Assembly (NCBI RefSeq): GCF_000090795.2
Contig: NW_003546323.1
Coordinates: forward strand, 169,860-233,859
Direction: 5' to 3'
DNA from: Amphimedon queenslandica
Taxonomy: Eukaryota; Porifera; Demospongiae; Haplosclerida; Niphatidae
Length of the DNA: 64,000 bases
The translations under genes and the position numbers were made by a program. Below are positions 29,608 to 42,381 of this stretch, piece by piece; the first letter of the stretch is position 1, and each line of letters begins with the position of its first letter. The notes beneath the pieces were generated by a model. That model made no database searches, was not told where the DNA came from, and saw only the letters and a program-made list of their open reading frames with translations.

Positions 29608-32600
29608 CTCACTTCCCTTCATCAGTTCTTGAATTATCAGAGGATGAGATTAAAGACTGGATCAGCCCCCCTGACCTCATCATTGGCAAGACTGTCATCA
29701 TAAGCAGTAGGAAATTCTTTGTGTAAGTGAAGCACAAGTACATGTACATGTATAGTATAGCCTCTCTTAATGGACACTCTCTATAGCTTACTTTTTCATC
29801 ATGCAGAATACTAAATGTTTGTAAATAAAGACTCTTATTAGAGAATAAAGTTTATGTTATACAGTAATCATTATATCCTTTGTTGATTCTAAGGGATTTC
29901 TATGGTCTTCTCTGACTGATAATTAAATTTATACTTTTTAGTAAATTAAGACTAATCCTCTGGCTTGTAAACATTGTCATAATAATAATTGAAAGTTTGC
30001 CAGAATCTAACTCGGCCAATAATAATTTGGCATACATGTACATGTACATGTACATGTACATGTACATGTACATGTACATGTAATACTGAAATTGCTTTAA
30101 ACTTATACTCTACACAAAATAGCTAATAAAAACTAAGCGGTACATGTACATGTACATGTACATGTACACTGTACATGAAATGATATGTATATGTAATTGT
30201 AAGTATAAATAATAATAATAGTAATAATAATTAATGTGCATATTAATTGAAGCCAGTAATAATAATTCATACTGTAGGTATGATTGTGATCAATTTACTC
30301 GTTATTATTATAAAGAGAAATTGAATATGGAACAACCACAGAGTATCTCTGTAGAAAGACCTCCACCTCAACCAGTCAAACCGGTAAGACGAGTAATAAG
30401 TTGCACCTCAAAATACATGTAATATGGAATACATATAAATATCCTAGCCATTTTTGATGAAATTTGACCCAAAGTCCCTGTACTATAGTACAGGGACTTT
30501 GACCCAATTTTTGAGCAACTTTAAAATTTGTAAAAAAAATTGAACTTGATCGGAATCAGTTCAAACTTTATACACAACATAAGAACATGTATATGTATCA
30601 GAAAAAAAATTATAAAACTGGAGAATTCTCTACTTTTCATTTTTGGAAAAATTTTTTGAGCAACTTTAAAAATTCATAAAAAATCCGAACTTGATCGGAA
30701 TCAACTCAAACTTCCTACACAATATAAGAATGGCTATGTTCATTGAATGATTTTGTATACATGTATTGTTGATGGTGCATTATTGTAGCAACTGTCAGCA
30801 GTCTATAGTCAGTTTAGTCACTTTGTAGCTTACGTCCTGCCCACAATGACTCATGGGAAAATCCTATCTTAACGGAACATGTTATTATTGACTGAGAGCC
30901 AGTGATAGAGTGTGTGTATTGACTGTGTGAATGGGTGGATGAGACACATGAATGGGTGATGTGTCTAACACTTTAGTCTTTATTAGGCAACACTCACATG
31001 AGCTGAGAGAGGGGGAGATATTGCAGCTACAATTGTAAGACTGTCCATAGCTATTATGTGTACATGTACATGTACTAGTTCTGAATTAAAAGTACATGTA
31101 CACTTAAATAAACGTACAAGTTTGGTACAGATGCACATGTACCAGATAGATTTATTTTTATTATTCAATCCCTTTCACTCTCTCTCTCTCTCAGCCTCTG
31201 CCTCCATACAACGGGTTTGGATCACTTGAGGACAGCAAGCAGTCTTGCTTTTCTCTTATACCACAGCCTCCAAAGAAGGACTTTATTAAAATGTTGGAGA
31301 ATGATGGAAAGATATTGAGATACTCAGCCACACTGGTAAGAAATGTAATCACAAAAAATGACAAAAATGTACACAATACATTATAGAAACAATTATTCAT
31401 TGCATCATTCTAGTGTCACTTTTTATATGATTTTGTTACACAGAACTCATCCAACCCTATCGATGAGAATAGAAGGTTCATTTTGTCTTTTTGGCTCTCA
31501 GACGATTCCATCAGCATCTATGAACCACCACAACGGTTAGCCACTTTATAAAGTGAACTACATCCACACACAGTTACTTCATCCAATGCCTGTTACATGT
31601 ATACACGTACATGTATTACTGCTTGATGCTATGATGTACATGTACATGTATTGTGTACATGTACATGTATATGCTCGTAGTTTGTTTTCTTAGCTTGAGA
31701 GGTGGCAGACATACTTCCCCTTTAATTTGGCAGTTGAAATGTGTCAAGGATCATCAACTACTGCCAATACACTCTAATAATTAATAAAATTAATAAATAA
31801 ATAAAAGCTACAAATTCATGCACAATACAAGTAGAGAGAATTAAGGATGTGATGAAGTGAAAAAGAGCAAAAGAGAAAATAAAATGTAATATTCTTATGG
31901 TATGTAGTCCTTTATTACTGACACATGTACCTTTAGTGCTAGTTTACTACAGCAGAGGTTGGATTACACTCCGGCACTTCAAAGTGCCACTATTCATTTG
32001 ATAATATCCAGCAGCAGCGCATCAGAACTTGGCGATAGTAAATATACCATCTTGTGAATTACTGATCAACTTTGAACAAGAGTGCAGTGTCACGTAGCCT
32101 GCAATATCATAGTAATAGTGATAGTAATAATAATGGTAATAATAATAGTAATAATAATAGTAATAATACTATTGTTGTTATTGATAGAATTCTTGTGAAC
32201 TAAGCCAAAGCTGCCAACTGCAGTATATTATTGTCTGGTTTAATGTTCACTGGGTCAATAACATCCTCTTTAGTCTCTCTCTCTTTTGTCTTCGGGCCAG
32301 TAGTAAACCAGTACAATCCACAATAGCAACTGTAGATCTAACATACAATTTATATTGAACCTTTATAATGAGGGTATCCTTAATAAAGAGGCTATACACT
32401 GAATGAAAATTCTACTGTCTTATTGTTATTATTATTATTTATTTTATCTTGTTATTATGCAGTAATTCTGGTATTCGAGGTGGACAGTTTCTAGAAAGGA
32501 CTCGTGTATCAAAGCCAAACTCCACAGCTGAAGAACCCATTTATTATGCACCTAAGGACTTCCGAATAGGAGAGACCATAGAAGCATTCAAACACCAGTT

Positions 32601-32721
32601 TGTGATCACTGGAGCCGATCAACTGGTACTGAAATACATGAAAGAAAGACCAGACGAATTTCCTGATGAAGTAGTTGCTAGTTTTGAGAGTTCAAGTGAT
32701 GAAAAGGAACTACAACCCTGA
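29608..32721 (+). CDS. EFHC1/2-type DM10 protein, C-terminal half (5' end missing here)
   Basis: Five exons (29608-29722, 30278-30383, 31195-31335, 31444-31535, 32463-32721) encode 237 residues matching the end of the second and the whole third DM10 domain of EFHC1/EFHC2: [99 protein letters not shown]. The protein stops soon after DM10-3, without the C-terminal EF-hand of vertebrate EFHC1. The first exon opens in mid-codon behind a real acceptor and no upstream exon for the earlier domains exists between Ku80 and here. The missing N-terminal half lies at 52136-57781 on the opposite strand and joins in phase. EFHC proteins are microtubule inner proteins of ciliary doublets. Confidence 0.93.
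29753..29786. mobile_element. Solo terminus of family C MITE in EFHC intron 7
   Basis: A ~34 bp fragment matching the right end of the full copies (AGTATAGCCTCTCTTAATGG then ACACTCTCTATAG), starting 29 nt beyond a 5' splice site and preceded by TACATGTACATGTA as in the SDHA and RNA ligase copies. Confidence 0.7.
30440..30730. repeat. Family A repeat in EFHC intron 8
   Basis: One and a half units; the perfect palindrome is at 30476-30495. Confidence 0.88.
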
Positions 32722-32929
32722 GAACAAGACCCATTATTGTACTAGTACAACAACTAAACACAATAAACTACAACATCACTTATTTAACTAACACAGAGAG
32801 TGACTTTTAATTATATAATTAATAATACAGTAGTTCATGATTAGCTAACAGTAATTGTACACAGTGTGGTGATTGGGATGGTTCATATGTTATAATGAGG
32901 TATATAATGTTTAGCTGATCAATTGTTGG

Positions 32930-33422
32930 TTAGGTTTGGATGGCTTTAGTTTTAGCATTTAGGGTCTTTATGATTGAGAGCAAGTTGTGGTGCCGTGGAT
33001 TAAAACTCATTTCGCTCCCATCAACTGTAAGAAGGAGAGACAAGGGAAGAGAGAGAGAGATTATGGTACAAAGATAAAGAAAACATAATACAGATCTATA
33101 AATTTCTATAACTCTCTTACCAAATTTAACGCCCACAAAAGGAGCGCTGTAGTCTCCCTTGACAACAGACGTCACTTGACATTTTGGATTTGTACTTTTT
33201 ATCTTTGATGAGCTGATTCTGTCCAGTAAAGCTCTACACATGACAAGACATGTACTTGTAATTATTTCAGTGTAAATTACTATTAAACTAGATCTAAATG
33301 CACAAAATATAAATTTTTCAGACTGCTACAGACCTGGCTGAGCCCACTGTCCCATCAAAGCAAGAGAATTCAACAGTTATCCTGGAAATTTTGGCTAAAG
33401 TGAATCCCCTGAGAGCCGCCAT
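32930..33422 (-). CDS. MRPL53: Mitochondrial ribosomal protein mL53
   Basis: Three exons (33422-33334, 33233-33121, 33024-32930) encode 98 residues. The order of conserved segments matches human MRPL53: RGFTLAKISRITVEFSCFDG, ARALLDRISSSKIKSTNPKC, VTSVVKGDYSAPFVGVKFVD, then a C-terminal helix. The first residues are weakly amphipathic and basic, fitting mitochondrial import. It is a component of the large mitoribosomal subunit. It is divergently arranged with the CLK gene. Family assignment is by eye on a short protein, hence slightly lower confidence. Confidence 0.85.
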
Positions 33423-34012
33423 TTTGTCTTTAATCAAAAGGGGGAGGGGCCAGTTAGAATTTGAAGTTTTGAATTGAAGGATCACGTGATCTCACTAAAA
33501 GAAAATGGCGCCTACGAAGAATCTGGAGGTGAGAGATTATTAGGAGAAATCAGAGAAAGAGAGAGAGGAAGAGGCCGTTTCTCCAGTCTATTAGTTACTA
33601 CAGTACCTTAGAGTCATATATATAAGAGAAATTAGTCCTATTGTTATCAAGGTAGGTGTGGAAAGAGGGGTGGGGCTGATACTTTTGTGCAATTTAATGA
33701 TTTTTAAAGTGTTTCTGTGTTTTCATGTTTGACTCTGTGTATGTCACTCTCTCTTTATCTCTCATTAACAACAATCCATTAGCACACAATCCTTTCCTTA
33801 AGGCACGCTCTCCATACATGGAAAGTGTCAACTATCTTGACATTTCTCTCTCTCTCTTTCTAGAAACAAATTTTTAGCATTTTAAAATCACCGATATTAT
33901 ATTAACTTAAGAGATTTTTAAGTACTAGTCTACGCTATATATATTATTTCTAAAAGAAGATACTCTATCGCAATAGAATATATTACAATAATAATAATAA
34001 AATAAAATAAAG
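33423..34012. promoter_or_regulatory. Divergent promoter region, mL53 / CLK kinase
   Basis: Contains the perfect palindrome GATCACGTGATC (33480-33491) with an E-box/CLEAR-type TCACGTGA core. A second ATG at 33505 opens MAPTKNLE and ends in a good donor (GAG|GTGAGA at 33529), a possible alternative first exon of CLK. The rest to 34012 has CT-rich tracts and no other coding signal. Confidence 0.55.
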
Positions 34013-37000
34013 ATGTCTAACTACAAGAGAAGGAGAGAAGATGAAAGCACTTTTGGATTTGGACGCTACCCGAAGCGTCTTCGTCGGGACTGTAATGGCT
34101 ACCACACTCGTGACGCTCACTCCCTCTCTGTCTCTTATCATTCTTCATTTCACGCGAAAAATGGAGCAAAATCGATACCAACTGACAAGAACAATACATA
34201 TCACTACTCCCTCTCATCAGAGCTGTATGGTAGGCATTACTCTGGGTCTAAATCCACAAGTATCCGCTACTCCAGTAATTGCAGTAATGCCTCCCAGCAG
34301 CAGAGGGAGAGGAAGAGGAAGAGAGAACTTGCGGAATGCGTCTCGGAAGAATTCGGAAAAGTTAGGAAAGCTATGAGGAGTGAATCATCTCACCAGAGAA
34401 AGGTAAGTATTATTAGTAGTCACCATTTTGTTTGCTTGATGATAATTTTGTTTTCACGTTAGTAAATAAATAAATAAATAGAAAGATATTTTAAATTATA
34501 AAAAGTGTAGAAAACCAGTGGGTGGTGTCGATAGGCGCGAGATTCAAAAATGTTTCTCACCGTATATCCCCGTAAACTTCTAGTCATCCAGTATACTCCC
34601 CGACCTCGTGGGCGAGAAGTGATAATATCCTGTCCCTTTCTCTAGAGCTGACAAAAGGAGAAGCAAAGTGTTATGGTAGGTATATAAAGCTAGGGGCGCA
34701 TCTCCCCAGCGCTTAGTTTGACTGATCCAGTGAAGAAAAACCAAGACCCTGTCCTACAAGAATCGGCAGTAGCTGAATGCTAAGAGCACACGAGGTCGGA
34801 TACGCTTGGATGACTAGATAGAGAGACGGGGCGAAAGACTGTAAAATAACCCAGAGAAAGGCGTCATTTATCAGCTAAGGCAGGGGCAGGCTGTATATAG
34901 GGAAGACAAGACGGCAGGGCTAGCCACCATTAGTACAGAATCTAGTAAACGGTTTGAAGAGACCAGTCACTACCCAGTGCTTGATAGTGAAATTGAAGAT
35001 AGAGGGATTGTTAAAATGCTTACAACCATGTGTGTCCGTGGAAATGCTGATGGGGTCAGCGATAAAAAGAAAAGCTCCTCACTCTCTTCTCTTTCAACTT
35101 CTCTCCCAATGCAGCCACTACCAAGCAAAGATGCCATTTTACCTTCCTCATCATCATCGTCGTCATCATCATCTAAGAAGAAACCTAGAGGTTTTAAGAT
35201 GGTCGTTGGGAGCAGTAAAAAACAGTCGGTAAAAGATAAAGAGTCCCATCAGTCTTCTTCGTCAAGAAAAGAGAAGGATGAAGTTCACAGAGTTCCACCT
35301 CCAATAACACCTGCTAAAGTGGAGGATGATGAAGATGGGCACTTGATCTATAAGAAAGGAGATTATTTGGACTCAAGATGTAAGTTACAAAGAGAGAGAG
35401 AGAGAGAAGGGTATGGTGGTAAAGTGTGATTACTTTCATAAGGAGAGAATGACTGATATTTTGTTGATGCTACTTCTTCTTCACACCACCCAATGTTTAC
35501 TTTGCATCACATTTGATCCAAGTCTCTATAATAAGAAATACATGTACATGTACTGTACAATGTTGATAATAATGATGTCTAGAAGAGAGTGAGACCTATT
35601 ACTAATGACAGGTGTGCTGTGTACTTTAGTGGCAGGTGTTCTTTATTAGTGTTGCTGGTTTTGGTTGTGGTTAGGTCTAGTTCCCTCCCAAATGTTATAC
35701 AATACATTATGTTTATCATCAAAGCACCTCTTATCTCTATACTACTGAAATAATGGATATTCTATCTCCTCTCTCTCATTCACTCTCTCTCACTCTCTCC
35801 TTCACTCTCTCTCTCTCTCCCTAGATGAAGTTTTAAGAACATTAGGCGAAGGAACATTTGGTAAAGTCGTCTGTTGTCATGATAGGTTAGTGATAGTAAA
35901 GAATCCATATCAGTTTTACTACATGTATTGGAACCCAGCCATTGTGTACATGTACATAGCCATATACATGTACTTGTATACATGTACTTGTATCTAAAGA
36001 AGTACATGTAGACATACATACATGTATAGACATTGATGTGTTTTTTTTATCTAATATTTCTCTCACCTTCTACTTGTCATTTCAAAGAGCACGGTATAAT
36101 TGTTTCTTTTGAGCGAGGTGTTAAAATAACTTTAATTATTATTGTTTTCTCTATCTCCTGTGTAATCAGTTGCCTCTTCTTCATCCATTATGATCAATAG
36201 TGAAGTCAGTGTGTGTGTGTTTATGTAGCTATTGCTTTTACGTGAGATGTGTCCTAGTCTGTTGTAATAGTTAAAGTCTACAATCAACAAGTTGTGTTTC
36301 TTGCTGAGCAACACCTGTTCTGTCCCAGCCCGTCTCCCTCTTGTCCTTTATCCTAACCATCTGAGAATTGTTATTAAATTGGTTTAAGTCTCACTGCTAC
36401 ATTTGTGTATCTGTCACGAGTGTAGTGTGTGTGTGTTGTGCCTGATAGTTACTAGTTAATCCTTTTATGGGTCTTTTGTTAAAACCTTATAAATGATTAC
36501 TATCATGAATCCTTTTGTTATCTCTTTCTCTCTCTCTTTCCTCCCTATGTATAATAATTTTGTCTCTTATTTTCCTTGTAAATGTTGATGCTAAAGGTTT
36601 CTGTACAACATGATGTATCCTTTTAAACCAAGTACACTACATATCCTCCTTCACTGTCATATCATACTATTAGGGGAATATTAAATTTGACATTGTGTGT
36701 GTGTGTGTGTGTGTGTACGTGTGTGTATGTTCCCTTATTGTGTTTGTGGGCCTATAGTGGTGGATTAATTTTGTCTTTAGGCATGTCTGTTTGTGTTCTG
36801 TATTGACTTTATTTATTTAATAAATTCTTGGTTAATGTGACTAGCTGTATAGTCTATTGTTCCTGTCTCTCATTGTTAGACTCCACCAATAGAGGAGTCA
36901 CTCCATACACAGTTTTGTCTCTTATTTCCTTTGTGTCTCCTCTACCTGCCCACTCTATTCTTCCTCTCTCTCTCCCCTCCTCTCCCTCCCTTTCTCTTAA

Positions 37001-40000
37001 TCAATTTCAATTCAATTGTTTGTATACAAGCCATCACTTTCTGGTTGGCTAGTTCAATGTGTCCACACATACACACACTATCACTTACTCTCAAAAGCCT
37101 TGAGGACTCCATCAAGTATAATTATATCAACCTACTCATGTGAAGGACAGAAACCCAATAAATGTACAGCATATGTACTAGTTAGTATAAGCCTCCCTCT
37201 ATAATACTGTACTACATGTGTATTATGTTGATAGTATATTTATTGAGTGGTGATAGTGAATCCTGGGAATAGTATAATTTGTAGGGGTTTGTGGTGTCTG
37301 ATAGTACCAGTCTCACTATTGCTTTAATATATACTGTGTACATGTACATGTACACATGCTCCTGCTTGTAGTGGAGTAGTAATATCTGTTACTATACTAA
37401 TGAATAAACAACTGCTTATCAGCTCATTTACTGTCTTTATAATCGGGACACCTTTATAATAAGGACACCTTTATAAAATGACATTTTATAATGTCCCAAT
37501 TGGTACAAGCCTATAAAAAAATTACCTCTGAAATGAGGACACCTCTGTATTAAGGACAGGTGCAGTAGTAAATGATTAAGACACACAGTAGCTCTCATGT
37601 ATTTTGACATTGCTTACAAATCATGTACAAATTGGCTACTCTCTATATTGCCAATACACATCATGTACACATGTTGAAAGGAGCTGGCACTCTGACTTTA
37701 TTAAAAAGGAATTATATAAATTAACTGTACTACTGCTAGCAGAATGACTTAAAAACTGTCATCGCACTCTTTCCTTATAGCTACTGTATTAGGATTATAA
37801 TAATTATTATTTATCCTAATATAGTAGTCCTAAATAATAATAATAATAATATCATATAGTGATGATGTGTGTGTACATGGGCTGTGGTTTACCTGTTGAA
37901 AGGATTCTTGTGTTGCTAGTTGTAATGTGATTTATTTTTGTGGTTAAGGCACACTTTTGACAACAACCTTGTCCCATAATGACTTTATCCTGTTCATGGT
38001 GAGTTTATACTACACAATCTACTTGTTCCAGTTTCCTTATCATCTAGAACCAGCCACCCACCCCCAGCCGTTAGATCTAGAGGGAGTTTAGGAGACTTTT
38101 GGTCTCCCATATTTGGTCTTGGTCTCCTAAAATATCCCATTTTTAGGTTTTAGTTTTAGTCTCTCATATTTAGCCCTAGGTGCCCTTAAGTCTACCATTT
38201 TTAGTTAGATTGATCTTCTAAAATTTATTTAGCAATCTTATAATGATTATATGAACTATCTCGTCTTCTTCCTTTCTATCATCTTCATATACTTTATGTG
38301 TGTCACTGTCTTTACTATGTCCTTTGTGTGTCATTACTTTTTATTGCCTCAGGTTAACTGGCAAGGATGTTGCCGTAAAGATAATTAAGAATGTCCCCAA
38401 GTACAGGGCAGCTGCACGGATAGAGATACGTGTCCTTGAACAAATCAGAGACATAGTTGAAGATGGACAAGAGTAAGAGAGATATGAAGGAATGAAGAGA
38501 CCTTATGTCTTTCTCTCCCTCCCCCTCTTTCCCTATAGGCTATGTGTCCAGCTCAGAGACTGGTTTGATTATTATGGTCACATCTCACTCACTTTCGATA
38601 TGCTTGGACTGAGTGTCTTTGATTTCCTGGTAAACAATTAGTATACTATACAGTTCATGTATATTGGATACAATATGATTGCAACATAATGGCTACAGAT
38701 GTCCTATTTGCTTGACAGTTCCCTCTTTATCTGTGTTATTCATCTGTGTCATTACATGTTTTTTTTTCTCTCTCTCTCTCTCCCCCTTTTTATCCCTCCC
38801 TCTCTCTCTCTCTCTCTGCAGAAAGACAATAACTATCACCCTTACTCTTTGTCACAAGTCAGACATATTTCTTGGCAGCTCATAAAAGCAGTCCGATGTA
38901 TGTTTACCTGACGTCACACTCACAAAAACAACAAATAAATATAAATATTGACTCTTGCACTCTTCGTAATTAGTCTGCTGTCAATTTGTTATTTACATTA
39001 TACCTGCTTGGACTATCAGGAAATTTATAACAATTATTTATATTTATTTATTTATTGTAGATTTACATCAGACAAGACTGACACACACTGACCTTAAGCC
39101 TGAGAATATCCTTTTTGTCAGCTCTGACTACGACATGTACTACGACGCAAGAAAAGTAAGAGAGAGAGAGAGGGGGGGAGGAAGAATTAAAGTGACACTA
39201 TTTACTGTTAGTAAAAATGTGTTATGACATTCTGGTAGTACAATTTGTTAAATATTTTGAATATCACTGCATTTCTTTTATTTTCAGAAACAGGACATTC
39301 GAGTTGTGAAATCGACTGACGTGAGATTGATAGATTTTGGTTCAGCTACCTTTGACGATGAACATCACAGCACTGTGGTATCAACAAGACACTATAGGGC
39401 CCCTGAAGTAATCCTTGGTAAGTACTTGTGTACCAACGTGTCTTGTATGTGTACCGAGTTTCTATTTAATGCCTCTTTTCTCCTCTCGTAGAATTAGGAT
39501 GGTCCCATCCTTGTGACATGTGGAGCGTCGGGTGTATAATGTTTGAGCTGTATCGAGGCCACACCCTCTTTCAGACCCACGATAATCTTGAGCACCTAGC
39601 AATGATGGAGACTATCCTGGGCCCGCTCCCTGTCAGGTTCGTGAGGGAGAGCAGGAAGAGCAAGTACTTCTGGCACGGGAAGTTGGACTGGGACCCTGAG
39701 AGTCCTGACGGACGCTACATAAGAGAACACTGCAGGAAACTTAAAGTTAGTTTCTAATTAAAGCACACTCTTGGGATTTCTAATTAAAGCACACTCTTGG
39801 GATTTCTAATTAGAGTGCACTTTTGGGATTTCTAATTAAAGCACATTTAGGAATTGTATATACTATGCCAATTCTCTTTAAAATCAATTTATAGCTTTAT
39901 TAATATGTTGTACATTATTTGTGTCTGTTTTTTTCTTTACCACTCTTTCCTACTTCCTTTTTCATCTTTTCCCCAAACTCTCCCCTCCTCCTCCTCCTCC

Positions 40001-40281
40001 TCCTCCTCCTCCTCCTCCTCCTCCTCCTCCTCCAGCGGTACATTCTTTCAGCTGAACCAGAACACGAACATTTATTTGACCTCATCACACAGCTACTCAC
40101 ATATGAGCCAAGAAAGAGAATGACAGCCTCTGAAGCTCTCAAACATTCTTTCTTTGCCCCCTACCACACCCGCTCTTCAACCAACAACCCAACCAATTCT
40201 TCAAGTCTTGTGGCCCAGAACAAGAGAAATCTCTCCAGCCAAGGATCCTCTAGCAGTTCCAGTTCCAGCGATAACGAGTGA
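34013..40281 (+). CDS. CLK family (LAMMER) dual-specificity kinase
   Basis: Eleven exons join to 643 residues: 34013-34402, 34648-34675, 34939-35379, 35825-35885, 38353-38472, 38539-38629, 38822-38897, 39061-39155, 39288-39417, 39492-39745, 40036-40281. The N-terminal ~290 residues are basic, Ser-rich and disordered. The kinase domain shows [60 protein letters not shown] and the diagnostic EHLAMME. The tail is Ser-rich ([11 protein letters not shown]). CLKs phosphorylate SR proteins in the nucleus and control splicing, including of their own transcripts. The 28 nt second exon and its flanks carry an unusual structure (see 34580-34817). Intron 4 is 2.5 kb with family C and D repeats. The acceptor of the last exon uses an uninterrupted CTC triplet repeat as its polypyrimidine tract. 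Confidence 0.95.
34580..34817. promoter_or_regulatory. Long-range intronic inverted repeat around CLK exon 2
   Basis: Left arm 34580-34610 and right arm 34789-34817 pair through two perfect 11 bp blocks (CTAGTCATCCA and CCGACCTCGTG) separated by short unpaired segments. The 28 nt exon 2 and its donor lie in the loop. A splicing-regulatory stem is more likely than a MITE, as the arms are complex and interrupted and no target duplication is evident. Confidence 0.65.
37437..37565. mobile_element. Family C MITE fragment in CLK intron 4
   Basis: Contains ACACCTTTATAATAAGGACA, GTCCCAATTGGTACAAGCCT and GAAATGAGGACACCTCTGTA, the internal blocks of the 17035-17195 element in the other orientation. 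Confidence 0.75.
38071..38222. repeat. Family D dispersed repeat in CLK intron 4
   Basis: AGGAGACTTTTGGTCTCCCA through AGCCCTAGGTGCCCTTAAGT, the reverse complement of copies at 10150, 42052 and 45748. Confidence 0.8.
39983..40034. repeat. (CTC)n triplet repeat forming a 3' splice-site tract
   Basis: About 17 CTC units end directly at the TCCAG acceptor of CLK exon 11 and act as its polypyrimidine tract. Confidence 0.9.
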
Positions 40282-40617
40282 TGAAAGGATGGGGTGTGGT
40301 TATTGCTATTCTAATTAACGTCTCACCATAACAAACTGATATGTAAATATATAACATCCGGGGGGTGTGGCAGTATGTTGCTGTATTACTAACAGCTGTT
40401 GTGTTGTGTTGTGTTTTAAACTGCTCATTTTTCACATTTTTTGTATGACAGGTGAAATCTTTTTTTTACTTTTCTTGACTCTCTCTCTCTTTCTCTCCCA
40501 TGTTAAACCCTACACACACACACACTCAAGTTATGATGGAGTTTGTCTCTCATTTTCTCTTGTAATATATTATAATGATGGTATCTCATTATTGAAGAGC
40601 TAATCTCACGTTTTTTA

Positions 40618-40775
40618 CTGTAGCCTCTTTATTAAGGACACCATTGGGCCCACACTACCTGTCCTTAATACATGTACAGTGTAGCCTCTTTATTAAGGAC
40701 ACTTTAATACAGAGGTGTCCTCATTTCAGAGGTACTTTTGGGACATTACAAAATGTCCTCATTATAAAGGTGTCA
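40618..40775. mobile_element. Family C MITE copies, nested or partial, 3' of CLK
   Basis: Two overlapping starts, each ACTGTAGCCTCTTTATTAAG-like or AGTGTAGCCTCTTTATTAAG, followed by the internal blocks GAGGTGTCCTCATTTCAGAG and GGACATTACAAAATGTCCTC. The right terminus is missing. Confidence 0.75.
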
Positions 40776-40901
40776 TTATTAATGCTATTTAATAATTGAA
40801 GAAAGATGGAAGTCAGAAAAATAAAAGAACTATTTTTATAGCAGTTATTATTATAATAATCAATAGTAGTTCCTATAGCAACTGAAATCCTATTGGACGC
40901 C

Positions 40902-42347
40902 TTATTCTTTCTTGTTTTTGTTTGATCGAGGAGACGGCTTTGGCTTAGGCTTCTTTGTGGGCGGGGCAGGAGTAGGTGTGGTTTCAGACTTCCCCTTCCT
41001 CCTATGCTTGTACAGTACCAGTAGGAGCCACACCTGGAGAGAGACGATGAACAGAAGAATGGACATACGTACAGGAACGCTCGTCAGATTAATATTGAAC
41101 AAAAGTACAGGACCGTTAGCTTCATTTATACCAAACCTAATAATAATAATAATAATAATAATAAGCATAGATTTATGAATTTTAAAAGTTACTCCAAAAT
41201 CAGGCCAAAGTCCCTGTACTATAGTACATGGTCTCAGGCCAAATTTTGCCAAAAATTAAAATTAGAGAATTCTCCATTTTAATAATTTTATCTGATGCAT
41301 ATACATGTTCTTATGTTGTGTAGAAAGTTTGAGCTGATTCTGATCAAGTTTGGATTTTTTATGAATTTTTAAAGTTGCTCCAAAATCAGGCCAAAGTCCC
41401 TGTACTATAGTACATTGTCTCAGGCCAAATTTTGTCAAAAATGAAAAGTAGAGAATTATCCATTTTTATAATTTTATCTGATACATATACATGTTCTTAT
41501 GTTGTGTAGAAAGTTTGAGTTGATTCGGATCAAGTTTGGATTTTTTATGAATTTTTAAAAGTTACTCCAACAATCTGATAGATATAATAGACTGACCACA
41601 GTGTGACCACTGATAGTATGATGGACGTTATCCTTGCCAAGAGAAACAGGAACCACCACAACTTGAAACTAAAAGAACAATACAGGAAGAACAATGGAGA
41701 CACAAAGAGGATGGAGTTTAATCAATTGAATGAAAGCTTACCTCAGTTTAGCAATCTCATCTTTACCGTGATAATGGAGTAGACAGGAGGCATTGAAAAC
41801 AAACTCAACAATATAATGGATGACAAGAAGGACCACTGCTAACCTCTGAAGACTGAGAGAGAGAGGAGAGAGAGAGAGTGTTGTATTTATAAAGAAACTC
41901 TTACTATGTCACGTAAGCTGAGAATATGATTAGAAAAGAAACTGTATACAAAACAATCTTCGAATAAGCATCATCCTAAAATAACAAACAAATCATAATA
42001 TTGAACACACACACACACACACACATTATGGTAAAATGCAACAAATAAATTTTGAGAAACCAATCTAACTAAAAATGATAGACTTAAGGGCACCTAGGGC
42101 TAAATATGAGAGACTAAAACTAAAACCTAAAAATGGGATATTTCAGGAGACCTAGACCAAATATGGGAGACCAAAAGTCTCCTAAACTCCCTCTAGATCT
42201 AACAGTGATAATTCATGTACATATGAAGTTGAAACAGAATGCTATCAGGTAGTTCATTACTTTCTTAGTTTTCATAATATACAGCTCAGGATAGCAGTGC
42301 AGCCAGAAAGCCATCTGTGTGAGCATATAGAATTTGAGTGAGAGCCT

Positions 42348-42381
<34 letters not shown>

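Noticed and set aside
34580-34817. Reading the CLK inverted repeat as a MITE
   Set aside because: The arms are interrupted at different lengths, no target duplication is visible, and no second copy occurs in the window; a splicing-related stem fits better, though the MITE option is not excluded.
39915-40142. Poly-Arg minus-strand frame
   Set aside because: Antisense of the CTC repeat before the CLK exon 11 acceptor.
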